Shown here: positions 8,234-16,512 of the stretch, one piece after another
Position numbering within the stretch: position 1 is the stretch's first letter
How the letters are laid out: each line of letters opens with the position of its first letter
Assembly: GCF_000720255.1 (NCBI RefSeq)
Contig: NZ_JOJE01000020.1
Coordinates: 211,759 to 275,758, forward strand
DNA from: Streptomyces griseus subsp. griseus
GTDB taxonomy: Bacteria > Actinomycetota > Actinomycetes > Streptomycetales > Streptomycetaceae
DNA: 64,000 bases
Direction of reading: 5' to 3'
Made by a program: the position numbers and the translations under genes
Notes under the pieces: generated by a model
Told to the model about the DNA's origin: nothing
Database searches by the model: none
The model's input: only the letters and a program-made list of their open reading frames with translations

Positions 8234-8908
8234 TCAGTGCTCTTTGCAGGAGTTGGTGTAGTAGACGTCGATCCGGACCGCGTCGTAGTGTCGTCTGCCG
8301 TCGCTGAGGGGGTCGCCGTCCCAGAAGGGGCGGGTACCGACGTTCCTGCCGCAGAACAGCTTCGGCGCCTTCGCCAGCAGGGCCTTGTTGGTGTGGCGGG
8401 CCAGGGTGCGGGCGTTCTCCTCGAAGTGGGGGGCGCCGCCGAAGGTGATCAGCATGCCCACCTTGCGGCCCTTGCCGCTGCGGGCGACCTCCCGGGCCAC
8501 GGCGGCGGTGACCTTGGCCGCGTCGGCGGAGGTGAGTCCCTTGCGCTGTCCGGCGCTGACGGTGGACCGCGCGGAGAGCGCGACGCCGACCGTGTGGTAT
8601 TTCGGGTCGATGCCACCGGCCACCACCTTCCCGGCCGGCCGGCCCGGCGCGGGCGTCGATGCCTGGCCGGTGGGCCGCACCGGTGGTTCCTCCTTCTCCC
8701 GTGGTGCGGGTGGCAACAGGCCCAGGACCAGCACGAACAGGACGAGGAAGAGGTCCGCGAAGAGCCAGCCGGCGAGGTGGCGGGGGGCCGTGGCGGAGCT
8801 TTCCGCGTGCCCCGGCCCGCCGTCGCCGTTCCACTCCCCGCCCTCGGACGTGCCGCCTTCGTACGTGTCGTCGGATCCCTCCCAGGCGCGCTCGGTCGGG
8901 GCGGTCAC
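8234..8908 (-). CDS. Single-TM membrane protein with intramembrane Asp (MotB/ExbD-like), end of GTPase operon
   Basis: 224 residues. An acidic N-terminal tail of about 45 residues leads to one helix (about 46-66, GWLFADLFLVLFVLVLGLLP) with an Asp near its start, as in MotB/ExbD/TolR proton-channel partners. After a Pro-rich linker comes a domain of about 130 residues (KVGMLITFGGAPHFEENART) of unknown family ending in two cysteines (CGRN, NSCKEH). The true start is GTG 8908, overlapping the stop of the preceding gene by four bases. With the two-TM protein upstream it forms a likely membrane pair. Proton-driven signalling or force generation is inference; the extracytoplasmic domain does not show a clear OmpA motif. 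Confidence 0.6.
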   Translation of the reverse strand: MTAPTERAWEGSDDTYEGGTSEGGEWNGDGGPGHAESSATAPRHLAGWLFADLFLVLFVLVLGLLPPAPREKEEPPVRPTGQASTPAPGRPAGKVVAGGIDPKYHTVGVALSARSTVSAGQRKGLTSADAAKVTAAVAREVARSGKGRKVGMLITFGGAPHFEENARTLARHTNKALLAKAPKLFCGRNVGTRPFWDGDPLSDGRRHYDAVRIDVYYTNSCKEH

Positions 8909-10242
8909 CGCCGGCTCCCGTCGCCGTACCACTGGTCGGTGTCGGAGGTGTCGGGGTCAAAGCCGGGCGGCTCGTCCGGGTCCGGCTCGGGCTCGGGCCG
9001 GGGCTCTGCCCTCGGGTCCGTGGCGGGCGGGGGTTCCTCCGTCGCCGTGCCGGCACCGGACCAGTCGCGGCCCGCGGCGGGCGCGGTCCTGCCGTCGTCG
9101 TGTTCGTGCAGGTGGTCGAAGCCGTCGTCGCCCATCGGGTCGTAGCCTGGGGGCGGCGAGGTGGGCCCGGCCGCCGGTGGGGCGTCGGCCCAGTTGGGGT
9201 CGAGGCGGTTGAGGGTGTCCACCATGGCGTCCATGTACATGTCCAGCAGCTGGGTGCGCTCGACGAACCGCTCCATGGCCTCGCGCACCTGCCGGGTGCC
9301 CTCCAGCACCACCTCGGCCACACGTACGTGTGCCTGGTCGGAGTCGCGCGATGTCTCGGTCGCCTCGGTCAGCTCGGCGAGCAGCTCCGCGAGGGCGCGG
9401 CGGGTGGCCTCCTCGTCCGCGCTGAGGGACTTGCGCATCGCGGCGAACTCCTGGATGAGCTGGTGCGGCACGGTCAGGGACTTGCCCATCCGTTCCAGGG
9501 CGCCGGCCGACGCCGTCCAGCCCTCCAGCGCCTTCGTGAAGCCCGACTCCGGGCCGGGGTCGAAGATCTTCCCCAGTCGCTCGGTGGCCTCGTGCAGGAT
9601 CCGGGTGAGCCGGTCGGTGGCGCCGCTGATCTCTCCGGCGGCGCGGACCAGTCGGCCGGTGGGCACGGCCGCCGCCTGGGCGCCGGACGTCATGGACAGC
9701 TCGAAGGTGATCAGCGCCAGCTGTTCGCCCACGGCGCGGCGCACCTGCGCGCGGGAGCAGGCCTGCTGGGTCCGCAGGCGCAGCCAGTGCAGGACGACGG
9801 TGAGGGTCACCACCACCAATATCAGTGTCACCACCGACAGCACGGCGACCCCACCGAAGTCGTGGGCCCACAACGTGAGGAAGTTGGCGCCGTCCTTGTA
9901 CTGGTTGATCGCGGAGTAGAGCGACAGCCAGGTCACCACGATCGGCGCGAAGACGCACACGTCCCGGACCACGCCCAGCCAGCCCAGGAGTTGCTGGTTG
10001 GACTTCGGGGCATCGGGCACCAGCAGGTGCGGCGGGTAGACGTGGACGAGGTCGAGGCCGACCAGGGCCCGCCCGCCGGTGGCGACGTCCTCGGCCACCC
10101 GGTTCAGCACCACGCGGCCGGTGGCGCTGGGGGACCGCTGGGCGAGCTTCGCCAACTGCGACCCCGCCGCGCGCAGTTCCGGCGTCGCGGTCGGCGGGGC
10201 CGCCGCCCCGGGCGGCTGCGGCGGGACTGTGTTCGTGGTCAC
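8905..10242 (-). CDS. Two-TM membrane protein with long helical cytoplasmic part (MotA/ZorA-like in layout)
   Basis: 445 residues, GTG start at 10242 with GAAAGG six bases upstream. Two membrane helices (about 90-111, VCVFAPIVVTWLSLYSAI, and about 128-153, VAVLSVVTLILVVVTLTVVL) are followed by about 200 residues rich in long helices (RLVRAAGEISGATDRLTRIL; ALAELLAELTEATETSRDSD) and a disordered acidic Pro/Asp/Glu-rich tail of about 100 residues. I do not recognise a named family with certainty. The two helices, coiled cytoplasmic domain and coupling to a one-TM protein with a membrane Asp resemble MotA-MotB and Zorya ZorA-ZorB in architecture only. It is the third gene of the minus-strand operon headed by the pseudokinase-GTPase. 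Confidence 0.6.
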   Translation of the reverse strand: MTTNTVPPQPPGAAAPPTATPELRAAGSQLAKLAQRSPSATGRVVLNRVAEDVATGGRALVGLDLVHVYPPHLLVPDAPKSNQQLLGWLGVVRDVCVFAPIVVTWLSLYSAINQYKDGANFLTLWAHDFGGVAVLSVVTLILVVVTLTVVLHWLRLRTQQACSRAQVRRAVGEQLALITFELSMTSGAQAAAVPTGRLVRAAGEISGATDRLTRILHEATERLGKIFDPGPESGFTKALEGWTASAGALERMGKSLTVPHQLIQEFAAMRKSLSADEEATRRALAELLAELTEATETSRDSDQAHVRVAEVVLEGTRQVREAMERFVERTQLLDMYMDAMVDTLNRLDPNWADAPPAAGPTSPPPGYDPMGDDGFDHLHEHDDGRTAPAAGRDWSGAGTATEEPPPATDPRAEPRPEPEPDPDEPPGFDPDTSDTDQWYGDGSRR

Positions 10243-10312
10243 CGTATGCCTTTCGTGTTCATGACGCCGGCCGGCATGGCGACACCGTGGGTCAGTGGTG
10301 GCGTCGGTCGGT

Positions 10313-10396
10313 CGTGGTGTCGTTCAGCCGTGGTGTCGTTCAGCCGTGGGGTCGTTCAGCCGTGGGGTGTCGGTCATCCGTGGGGTGTCGGTTATC
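10313..10396. repeat. Short tandem repeat, five units of 16-18 bp
   Basis: Three 16-bp units of the form CGTGGTGTCGTTCAGC (10313-10360, the third with one change) are followed by two 18-bp units CGTGGGGTGTCGGTCATC-like (10361-10396). The array fills most of the 149-bp gap between the GAP1-like gene and the two-TM gene and crosses the stop codon of the former (10392-10394). It contains no strong hairpin. It could be a slippage-prone spacer that changes the C-terminus of the upstream protein. Confidence 0.8.
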
Positions 10397-12269
10397 CGTG
10401 GCGGTGGTCGGGTTCGTCGGGGTGCGACGGGTCCGGCCGGGCGGTGGGCGTGGAGGAGTGGTGCATCGGGTCGGATGGCCGTTGTCGCGCGGACAGGTTC
10501 TGCCGGAAGTACTCGCTCGCCGCGATCGCGTCGACGGACTGGACGGCGTTCTTGGCCCCGTTCCGTCGCAGCGCGCTGAGCAGTGCCGCCGGCGGAGGGT
10601 GGCCGGCGAGGCCGAGTACCTCGTGCACGTCCCTGCGCTGGATGGTCTGGCTGCCGGTGAGGCAGTACAGCAGCCACTGGTAGTACTTGACGGCCAGGCC
10701 CGGCTGCCCGTCGGACATGACCCGCACGGCGTTCGCCAGGAAGCGCTGGTCGCCGAGGACGGCCGCGATCCGGTACCTGTTGTCGCGGCGGGAGCGGCGC
10801 CGGAAGCAGACATGGAGGAGTTCCCGGCCCAGCGAGGGGTCCGTGGCGGTGATGCGGTCGACCTGCGCCAGCAGGATCTCCAGGGGCAGCTCCGACAGGG
10901 CGAGCCGGCGCACCTCCTCGACCAGGTCGCCCTCGGGCAGCCCGGCGCTGCGGGCGACCAGCAGGACGCCCAGGACGTCGACGTTCAGCCCCTTGCGGCG
11001 CGCGAGTTCCAGCTCGTGGTCGAGCCGTTCGCGCATCAGGTCCCCGCGGGGCAGCGCCGACCGCAGGGCGGACACCAGGCCGGGGCCGGTCTCGGCGTCC
11101 GTGTGCGAGCCGGGGTCGGTCCGGGCCCGCAGCACGCGGCGCAGCACCTCGGTGTGCAGGGTGTCCCGGACGAGGGCCAGCCCATTGAGGTCCTGCCGGT
11201 GCGGCGACCAGTTCCGAACCAGCGTCTCCAGCTCCTGCGGCTTCAGCCGGCGCAGATGCGTCTCCACCTGGGGGACGCTCGCCGGCCGGCGCAGGAAGGC
11301 GATCTCGTCCGACTCCAGACGGCCCCCGACCGCGTCGAGCAGCATGCCGGCGACGTCCACGACCATGCCGGTGGCCGTCTGGTGCTCGTCCTGCCAGGCG
11401 CGGGCCTCCCGCCCGGTGCGCAGCGGCTGAGGCGGCCGCAGCCGGGCGATGGCCTCGGGGCCGCGCCGGCGGTGCAGGCGGACGAGATGCGCGGCACGAT
11501 CGACGGAGGCGTCGGCCGCGCCCAGGTCCTCCACCACGTCGGCGCGCACCAGCCGCCGGTTGCCCTGGTGCAGGGGGCCGCGCTCGCGCTCCAGGAAGAC
11601 GAACCGGGGCAGCCCCGGGGCCGAGTCGCTCTCCTCGCTGGTCGCGAAGGTCCACTCGCCCGCGGTCAGCGGTCCCAGCACCGCGCTCAGCGCCTGGATC
11701 ACGACCTCCGCCGGGACCCGGGACCCGACGACGGTCACCGGCTCCTCGGGAGCGGACAGCACGGCGGCCGCCACCGGGGCGAGCAGCGCCTCCGGCACCT
11801 CGGCGGCGGCCTTCTCCAACCCGGCCGCGTCGGACTCCAGGTGCGGCCGCAACCGGTCCAGCGGCACCGGCGGCAGATGGCTCTGCGAGCCGTCGAGGCC
11901 CCCGGGTGGCAGCCAGTTCCAGCCGCTGCGGCACAAGGTCAGAGCGAGCGCCAGGTCGAGGTCGGCGGCCGGTCCGGTCAGGACGTGCGTCAGCGTCGAC
12001 CCGCTGCGGCCGTGGGCGTCCTGGACGGAGACCTTGCGCAGGACGGCCGCCTCGTCGTCGTACGTCAGGTACATGTAGCCGGGCCGGATGGAACCCTGGA
12101 CCGCCCAGACGAGCGGGGCGAGGCGGCGGTCCCAGCGGCCGAGGTCCGCGTCGCTCAGCGACGTGGCCACCGGACCCACGCCGTTCCCGCCGGTCAGGGA
12201 GAGCTCCGACCACCGGTAGACGGTGAGTTCGGCGAACGCCCTGGGGCCGGAGAGGGCGGGCAGGCTCAT
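10392..12269 (-). CDS. GTPase-associated protein 1 (GAP1-like)
   Basis: 625 residues. The N-terminus (about 10-130; FAELTVYRWSELSLTGGNG then GPVATSLSDADLGRWD and MYLTYDDEAAVLRKV) matches the GAP1 N-terminal type found beside TRAFAC-like conflict GTPases. The remainder is helical with Arg/Leu-rich repeats (residues about 230-600), likely the middle and C-terminal GAP1 regions. ATG 12269 overlaps the stop of the GTPase gene (ATGA), so the two are made together, consistent with a physical complex. The C-terminus is His/Pro/Asp-rich and ends in the tandem-repeat zone. Biochemical role unknown; an adaptor or regulator of the GTPase is inferred from the association. Confidence 0.7.
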   Translation of the reverse strand: MSLPALSGPRAFAELTVYRWSELSLTGGNGVGPVATSLSDADLGRWDRRLAPLVWAVQGSIRPGYMYLTYDDEAAVLRKVSVQDAHGRSGSTLTHVLTGPAADLDLALALTLCRSGWNWLPPGGLDGSQSHLPPVPLDRLRPHLESDAAGLEKAAAEVPEALLAPVAAAVLSAPEEPVTVVGSRVPAEVVIQALSAVLGPLTAGEWTFATSEESDSAPGLPRFVFLERERGPLHQGNRRLVRADVVEDLGAADASVDRAAHLVRLHRRRGPEAIARLRPPQPLRTGREARAWQDEHQTATGMVVDVAGMLLDAVGGRLESDEIAFLRRPASVPQVETHLRRLKPQELETLVRNWSPHRQDLNGLALVRDTLHTEVLRRVLRARTDPGSHTDAETGPGLVSALRSALPRGDLMRERLDHELELARRKGLNVDVLGVLLVARSAGLPEGDLVEEVRRLALSELPLEILLAQVDRITATDPSLGRELLHVCFRRRSRRDNRYRIAAVLGDQRFLANAVRVMSDGQPGLAVKYYQWLLYCLTGSQTIQRRDVHEVLGLAGHPPPAALLSALRRNGAKNAVQSVDAIAASEYFRQNLSARQRPSDPMHHSSTPTARPDPSHPDEPDHRHG

Positions 12270-14608
12270 GTCCGCGACCCCCCGGGCGGTACGTCCCGGT
12301 GCAGACCGAGGTAGGCGCGCGGCCCGGTCATTACGCCCTTCATCGCGAGCAGCGACAGCAGCGGGGCGAGGACGCGGTGCTGGCCGAAGCCGTCGCCGAA
12401 GCGCCGCTCCGTTCTGCCGTCGGGGCGTCTGACCTCGACGGCTCCGGTGCCGGTGGCGGAGGCGAGGTGGAGAGTGGCGTCCTCGCACTCGTGGACCAGG
12501 TCCAGGGCACGCCGGCCGCCGCGCGCGGCCAGCAGCGTGTACACGTCCTCGCTCTCGCGTTCGACGCCGGTGAGGTCGTCCTCGGGTTCGTCGCCGCCGG
12601 GCAGCCAGGGCTCGGCCTCCCCGAGCCGAAGGTGCCGCAGCTTGTCCGACTTGGAGACGACCAACGCGCACGGCAGGCTCAGCAGGGGGCTGTCGGCGCC
12701 GTTGCGCTGCGCCTTCAGCCGGGTGCGTACGGCCGCCACCGCCAGGTCCTCGCCCTGCCCGGACCGGCGTCGGCCCAGGCGCCCCAGGCCGGGGACCGAG
12801 GTCGGGTCGACCACGCACAGCAGGGCGTTGAGACCACCGAGGAAGTCGACCTCGGGGCCGTGCCGCTGGAGTCGCTCGCCCGCGATGTCGAAGAAGACGA
12901 CGGTGTGCCGGCGGCCGGAGTGCAGGTCGGTGACGATCAGCCCGACGGCGAAGTGCACGACGTCGGATTCCGGTGTGGGATGCAGTTCGAGGCGTCCCCG
13001 CATCAGCGGATCGATGGTTCTGGACCGGTACTCGTTGTACTGCCGCTGGTCCAGCGGCTGCACCTCGATGTCGTACTGCTGGGCCAGCCCGGCGTCCATC
13101 ACCTGGTGGATCATCGCGGCGAGCAGGTGCGACTTGCCGGTCGCGGACTCCCCCACCAGGCCGATGCGGACCGGGGTGCCGTAGGAGGGGTAGCGCTCGG
13201 GGAGGGCGTGCGGGCCGACGGTGGGGTTGCCCGGGCAGGTGCGGTACGAGCGCGCCTCCTGGGCGGCCCGCGCGGCGCGCCCCCCGGCCCGGGCCGGCCT
13301 GGGCTCGGGCTCGTCAGGTTCGCCGCGCACGGCCGGGGACCGTACGTCCTCGTACTGCCCGCGCCGCAGGCTGTCCCAGACGAGGACGTTGAGGCAGACG
13401 GGGCACTCCACCGTCAGCTGCTCCGCTTCCCGGCTGGGAGGCGGGACGAACGGCGCCGCCCGCGGGGGCGGTGGCGGGCCCGGCTCGGGCGGGGTGTCCA
13501 GTCCCAACCAGGACAGCACGGTGGCGCGCAGCCCCCGGCGTCCGCCCGTGTTCCGGGGCGGCGGGCCGCCGCGGGCGGCCGCGGCCTCGTCGGCGGCGGC
13601 CCGGGTTGCCGCGGCGGCCGCCCGGTCCCGGCGTTCGCGCTCCCGGCGGGCGGCCTCCTCCTCGCGCTGCCGTCTGGTCTCGCGCACCGACCGCTGGTGG
13701 GTGCGGAGCTGGGCGAAGTTCTTGCGGGCCAGTTCCTGGGCCTGCTCCAGGTTCCGGTCCCGGCGCTCCTCCCACAGCCGTTGTCCGGGCGGCGGCTGGG
13801 GCTCCAGCCACTCCTGGACCTCGCGGGCCCGGGGCAGCCGGGGCGGCAGCTGTGCCGGTCCGGTGTGGGAGAAGATCCGCAGCATCAGGCCCCGGATCCA
13901 TTCCTCGTGCGGGTCCACGAGGTCCCGCAAGGCGCTGCGGCTGCTGCCCGGGGGCACCGTCTGGCCGGTCGCCATCCAGAAGGCGAGCAGGGCCGCGCTG
14001 TGCACGTCGTCCTGCTCTTCCGCCGTGCGGCCGTACCCGAACTCCGGTGGGTCCCACGCGGTGACGGGCCGCGGCGGCAGCGTCCGGCCGGCCCGAACGG
14101 CCGTGTCCAGGCCGGACAGTTGGAGGCCGTTCCCGTCCCACCACAGGTGTTCCAGGTCCAGGCGTCCGTGCACCAGCCCGCAGCGGTGCAGCGCGGCGAC
14201 GGCGGTGAACAGGTCGCGCACCGCGCTCTCGAGCTGGTTGCCGTGCAGGGCGTCCGGGGACGTCCAGTCGGCGAGCCTGCTGCCGCGCAGCGAGAGCAGC
14301 AGCCGGGTGCCCGTCGGGCCGGTGTCGTCCCGGGCGACGACGTGGGCGAGCTGCCGCGGCACCCGGTCGCGGTGGAAGAGCCGGACCAGCACGGCGGTGT
14401 TGTCGAACTCCCGGTCCAGCGCCGCCGTGTCACCGCCGCGGGCCGACTTGACCACGAGCTGATGACCGGTCACCCGATGGCGGAAACGAGTCATGCGCCA
14501 GCCGTCACAGACGAAGTCGGAACCCTCGCCGGCCTCCGGAACGATGCCTATCGTCACCCGCCGCCCTCGTGGCTCCGCGGGCCGTTCACCGCGAAACTCC
14601 TCAGTCAA
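12266..14608 (-). CDS. Pseudokinase - zinc ribbon - TRAFAC/double-GTPase-like fusion
   Basis: About 780 residues. Residues about 35-260 are a protein-kinase-like domain. The VVK lysine is kept (K54), but the catalytic loop reads HGRLDLEHLWW in place of HRDLKxxN, and DFG is replaced by SGLDTA, so it is probably inactive. A charged coiled coil (280-345) and Pro-rich linker follow. A zinc-knuckle pair, CPVC (402-405) with a cysteine near 458, precedes the GTPase: P-loop GESATGKS (486-493), switch VFFDIAGERL, and G4-like VVSKSDK. TTG 14608 is chosen for its GGGGGGAGG ribosome site eight bases away; GTG 14614 is the alternative. It heads the minus-strand operon. Confidence 0.75.
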   Translation of the reverse strand: MTEEFRGERPAEPRGRRVTIGIVPEAGEGSDFVCDGWRMTRFRHRVTGHQLVVKSARGGDTAALDREFDNTAVLVRLFHRDRVPRQLAHVVARDDTGPTGTRLLLSLRGSRLADWTSPDALHGNQLESAVRDLFTAVAALHRCGLVHGRLDLEHLWWDGNGLQLSGLDTAVRAGRTLPPRPVTAWDPPEFGYGRTAEEQDDVHSAALLAFWMATGQTVPPGSSRSALRDLVDPHEEWIRGLMLRIFSHTGPAQLPPRLPRAREVQEWLEPQPPPGQRLWEERRDRNLEQAQELARKNFAQLRTHQRSVRETRRQREEEAARRERERRDRAAAAATRAAADEAAAARGGPPPRNTGGRRGLRATVLSWLGLDTPPEPGPPPPPRAAPFVPPPSREAEQLTVECPVCLNVLVWDSLRRGQYEDVRSPAVRGEPDEPEPRPARAGGRAARAAQEARSYRTCPGNPTVGPHALPERYPSYGTPVRIGLVGESATGKSHLLAAMIHQVMDAGLAQQYDIEVQPLDQRQYNEYRSRTIDPLMRGRLELHPTPESDVVHFAVGLIVTDLHSGRRHTVVFFDIAGERLQRHGPEVDFLGGLNALLCVVDPTSVPGLGRLGRRRSGQGEDLAVAAVRTRLKAQRNGADSPLLSLPCALVVSKSDKLRHLRLGEAEPWLPGGDEPEDDLTGVERESEDVYTLLAARGGRRALDLVHECEDATLHLASATGTGAVEVRRPDGRTERRFGDGFGQHRVLAPLLSLLAMKGVMTGPRAYLGLHRDVPPGGSRT

Positions 14609-14772
14609 CGCCACGACCTCCCCCCAAGTCGACGCGCCCCGCGATACGTGCAGGGGCAAAGCTCTACCACAAACGGAACGCCGAGCGAGACGTTTTGTGC
14701 AGGAACCGTTACTTGGCGTGATGTCGTGTGCCAAGCTGTTCGGGACACGGGCAAAAACGGGGGGTGGGGCGT
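14609..14772. promoter_or_regulatory. Divergent promoter region between the two arms of the conflict locus
   Basis: This 164-bp gap is the only divergent control point for the roughly 23-kb locus. It holds the inverted repeat CTTGGC-N12-GCCAAG (14712-14735) and lower G+C stretches (TACCACAAACGG, ACGTTTTGTGCAGG). No unambiguous -35/-10 pair could be fixed. No transcription-factor gene was recognised in the locus, so a host regulator probably acts here. Confidence 0.45.
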
Positions 14773-15679
14773 GTGGAGCCGATTTCGGCCGCCGACATGC
14801 AACGGGAGGGCATCGTGGCCGTCCTGGCCGAGTTGTATCCCGGCGTCCCCGAGACACGTCTGGTGGTGGAGCTCCTCGGCGGCAGTCTGTCCCGGGTCCC
14901 CGACCAGGTCGCTCCGCTCGTCAGGTGGTACCACGTCTGCCGGCTGACGGAGCACGGCGCCTTCCCCTTCGACCTGGAGAAACTGCTGGAGGCCGTGCTG
15001 GCGGAGTATCCGGGCATCACCCCGGTGCGGACGTTTCTCGCGAAGCGACGCGAAGAGGGAACCGGGAGGGCGGCGACGGGGACCGTCGGGACCGGGGCTG
15101 TCGATACGGGGGCTGTCGGGACCGGGACCGGCGAGACCCGGGCTGTCGACACGAAGGCTGTCGGGACCGGGACCGGCGAGACCCGGGCTGTCGACACGAA
15201 GGCTGTCGGGACCGGGACCGGCGAGACCCGGGCTGTCGCCGGCGGCCCGCGGCGACGGCGTGGTGCCGGCCCTGGACGCCGAGCGCCCGGACGTCCTGCA
15301 CTACGCCGGGCACGGCTCGCCCGACGGACACCTGCTGATGGAGGGGCCGGGCGGGAGCACCGCCCCGGTGCGGACGGGGTGGCTGGCGACGGCGCTCTCG
15401 GCGGTCGGCGGGGTGCACTGCCTCGTTCTCACGAGCTGCCATCTCGGGCGTGACCTGGAGGACTTCCGCTCCTGCGCCGACTTCTCGATCGGCGCTACCG
15501 TGCCGCTCCGCGACCGCGACGGTCGGGCCTTCAGCCGGATCTTCTACGAGGCCCTGCACCGGGGCAGACCGGTCCCGGACGCCTTCGCGCTCGGCGTCGC
15601 CCAGGTCACCATGACAGCCGGCGACGCGCAGGGCCTCCGGATCGTGCGGGGCCACCGCGGCGGAGGTTCCCAGCAATGA
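14773..15679 (+). pseudogene. EAD-CHAT caspase-like protease gene, frameshifted
   Basis: The 5' frame (from GTG 14773) encodes a compact helical effector-associated-type domain of about 90 residues, from IVAVLAELYPGVPETRLVV to EYPGITPVRTFL, followed by a Thr/Gly/Ala/Val repeat. In another frame, from about 15242, comes the C-terminal half of a CHAT (caspase-like) protease: DVLHYAGHGS carries the catalytic His (about 15311) and LVLTSCHLG the catalytic Cys (codon 15437). The N-terminal half of CHAT is missing and the two parts are out of frame, with the switch in or just after the 45-bp tandem repeats. Its end overlaps the RING-like gene (ATGA). It was probably the executioner of the system; as read it cannot make an intact protease, unless the break is a sequencing error or frameshifting occurs. 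Confidence 0.75.
15079..15240 (+). repeat. 45-bp tandem repeats in the EAD-CHAT linker
   Basis: Two perfect 45-bp units (15118-15162, 15163-15207) are followed by a partial third (15208-15237) and preceded by a degenerate 39-bp unit. Each encodes TGTGETRAVDTKAVG-type residues in the frame of the EAD. The unit is a multiple of three, so copy changes keep the frame and the array alone does not explain the frameshift. The break lies at or just after its 3' end. Confidence 0.9.
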
Positions 15680-16512
15680 GCGAATCGACGCCCCTGCCGT
15701 TGCCGGACGGCGGATCACCGCCGCCCGACCGTGCGTCGTCGCCACCCGAGGGTTCACGGACGGCCGACGCGGACCGGGCCGACACCCACCGGTTCGACGC
15801 CTCCTGGGCCGCCGGGGACTGGGGGGCCGGCAGGTGGGGCGGGGTCGACTGGGCCGCGCACCGGAAGCGGGCCCGGCCCGAGGGCGGGGAGGACGGGGCG
15901 GAGGGCCGCAGCCGACTGGCCGCCGAGTTCGAGCTCGGGCTCGCCGGGGGCGCGGACGACCCGGACTCCGACGCCGGAGCCGACCGGCCGGAGGGCGGCA
16001 CGACGGTCGTGACGGACCGTCTGCTGTTCGCGCTCGGCGAGGAGCAGGCCTGTCCCGAGTGCCACCACACCTTCCGGCTCGGCGAGGAGGTCGTGGTCGA
16101 CCGCGACCCCGCGAACGGCTCGTTCGCCCTTCGGCACCGCGGCAGACTGCTGGGCTGCGGAAACGCCGGCACCCTGGACACGCACACCACGCGACTGGCG
16201 GCGGACTTCCACCGCGGGCTCGACGAGACCAACCCGCCCTCCCGCGACATGCACCCGGTGCGTCTGGCGCCCGGCCACGAACTGCTCGCCGTGCACGCGG
16301 GCTTCGGAGGCGGGCCGCCCAGGCGGTTCGACTGTTTCGTCTGCGCCATGACGCTCCGGCCCGGAGACCTCGTCATCCACTGCCCCTGCTCCCCCGGCCG
16401 GCCCGACTGCAAGTGCGCGATCCACCGCGATCCGGAGCGGGGAAACCTCTGCTACGACGAGTGGCAGGCCCACAACACCACCACCCCGTGTCCGGGAGGG
16501 GGCGGCGGCTGA
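15676..16512 (+). CDS. RING-like binuclear zinc protein with poly-Gly tail (putative E3-like factor)
   Basis: 278 residues. Residues 1-120 look disordered (Pro, Asp, Gly). A first metal site is suggested by CPECH (126-130) with C161. The C-terminal module has ordered ligands C220-x2-C223, C236-x-C238, C245-x-C247, H250 and C259: seven Cys and one His, enough for two zincs in a RING/treble-clef cross-brace. The FDCFVCAMTLRPGDLVIHC stretch resembles a RING first loop. It ends PCPGGGGG. It lies directly before the E1-like gene (stop and start overlap), in an operon with E2 and JAB genes, so an E3-like role is likely. The glycine tail also raises the possibility that it is itself an E1 substrate. 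Function inferred. Confidence 0.6.
   Translation: MSESTPLPLPDGGSPPPDRASSPPEGSRTADADRADTHRFDASWAAGDWGAGRWGGVDWAAHRKRARPEGGEDGAEGRSRLAAEFELGLAGGADDPDSDAGADRPEGGTTVVTDRLLFALGEEQACPECHHTFRLGEEVVVDRDPANGSFALRHRGRLLGCGNAGTLDTHTTRLAADFHRGLDETNPPSRDMHPVRLAPGHELLAVHAGFGGGPPRRFDCFVCAMTLRPGDLVIHCPCSPGRPDCKCAIHRDPERGNLCYDEWQAHNTTTPCPGGGGG

Noticed and set aside
8234..10242. Calling the membrane pair Zorya ZorA/ZorB
   Set aside because: Only architecture is similar; no OmpA-like peptidoglycan motif in the smaller protein and no ZorC/D/E genes.
10313..10396. Phage attachment site or CRISPR repeats
   Set aside because: Short direct repeats without unique spacers, integrase or tRNA nearby.
12299..14947. 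882-codon open frame on the plus strand opposite the GTPase gene
   Set aside because: Shadow of the minus-strand kinase-GTPase gene; its translation is Gly/Gln/Arg-rich with no domain, and the opposite frame carries P-loop and zinc motifs.
15079..15240. CRISPR-like array
   Set aside because: The 45-bp units are contiguous with no spacers, and they encode protein repeats.
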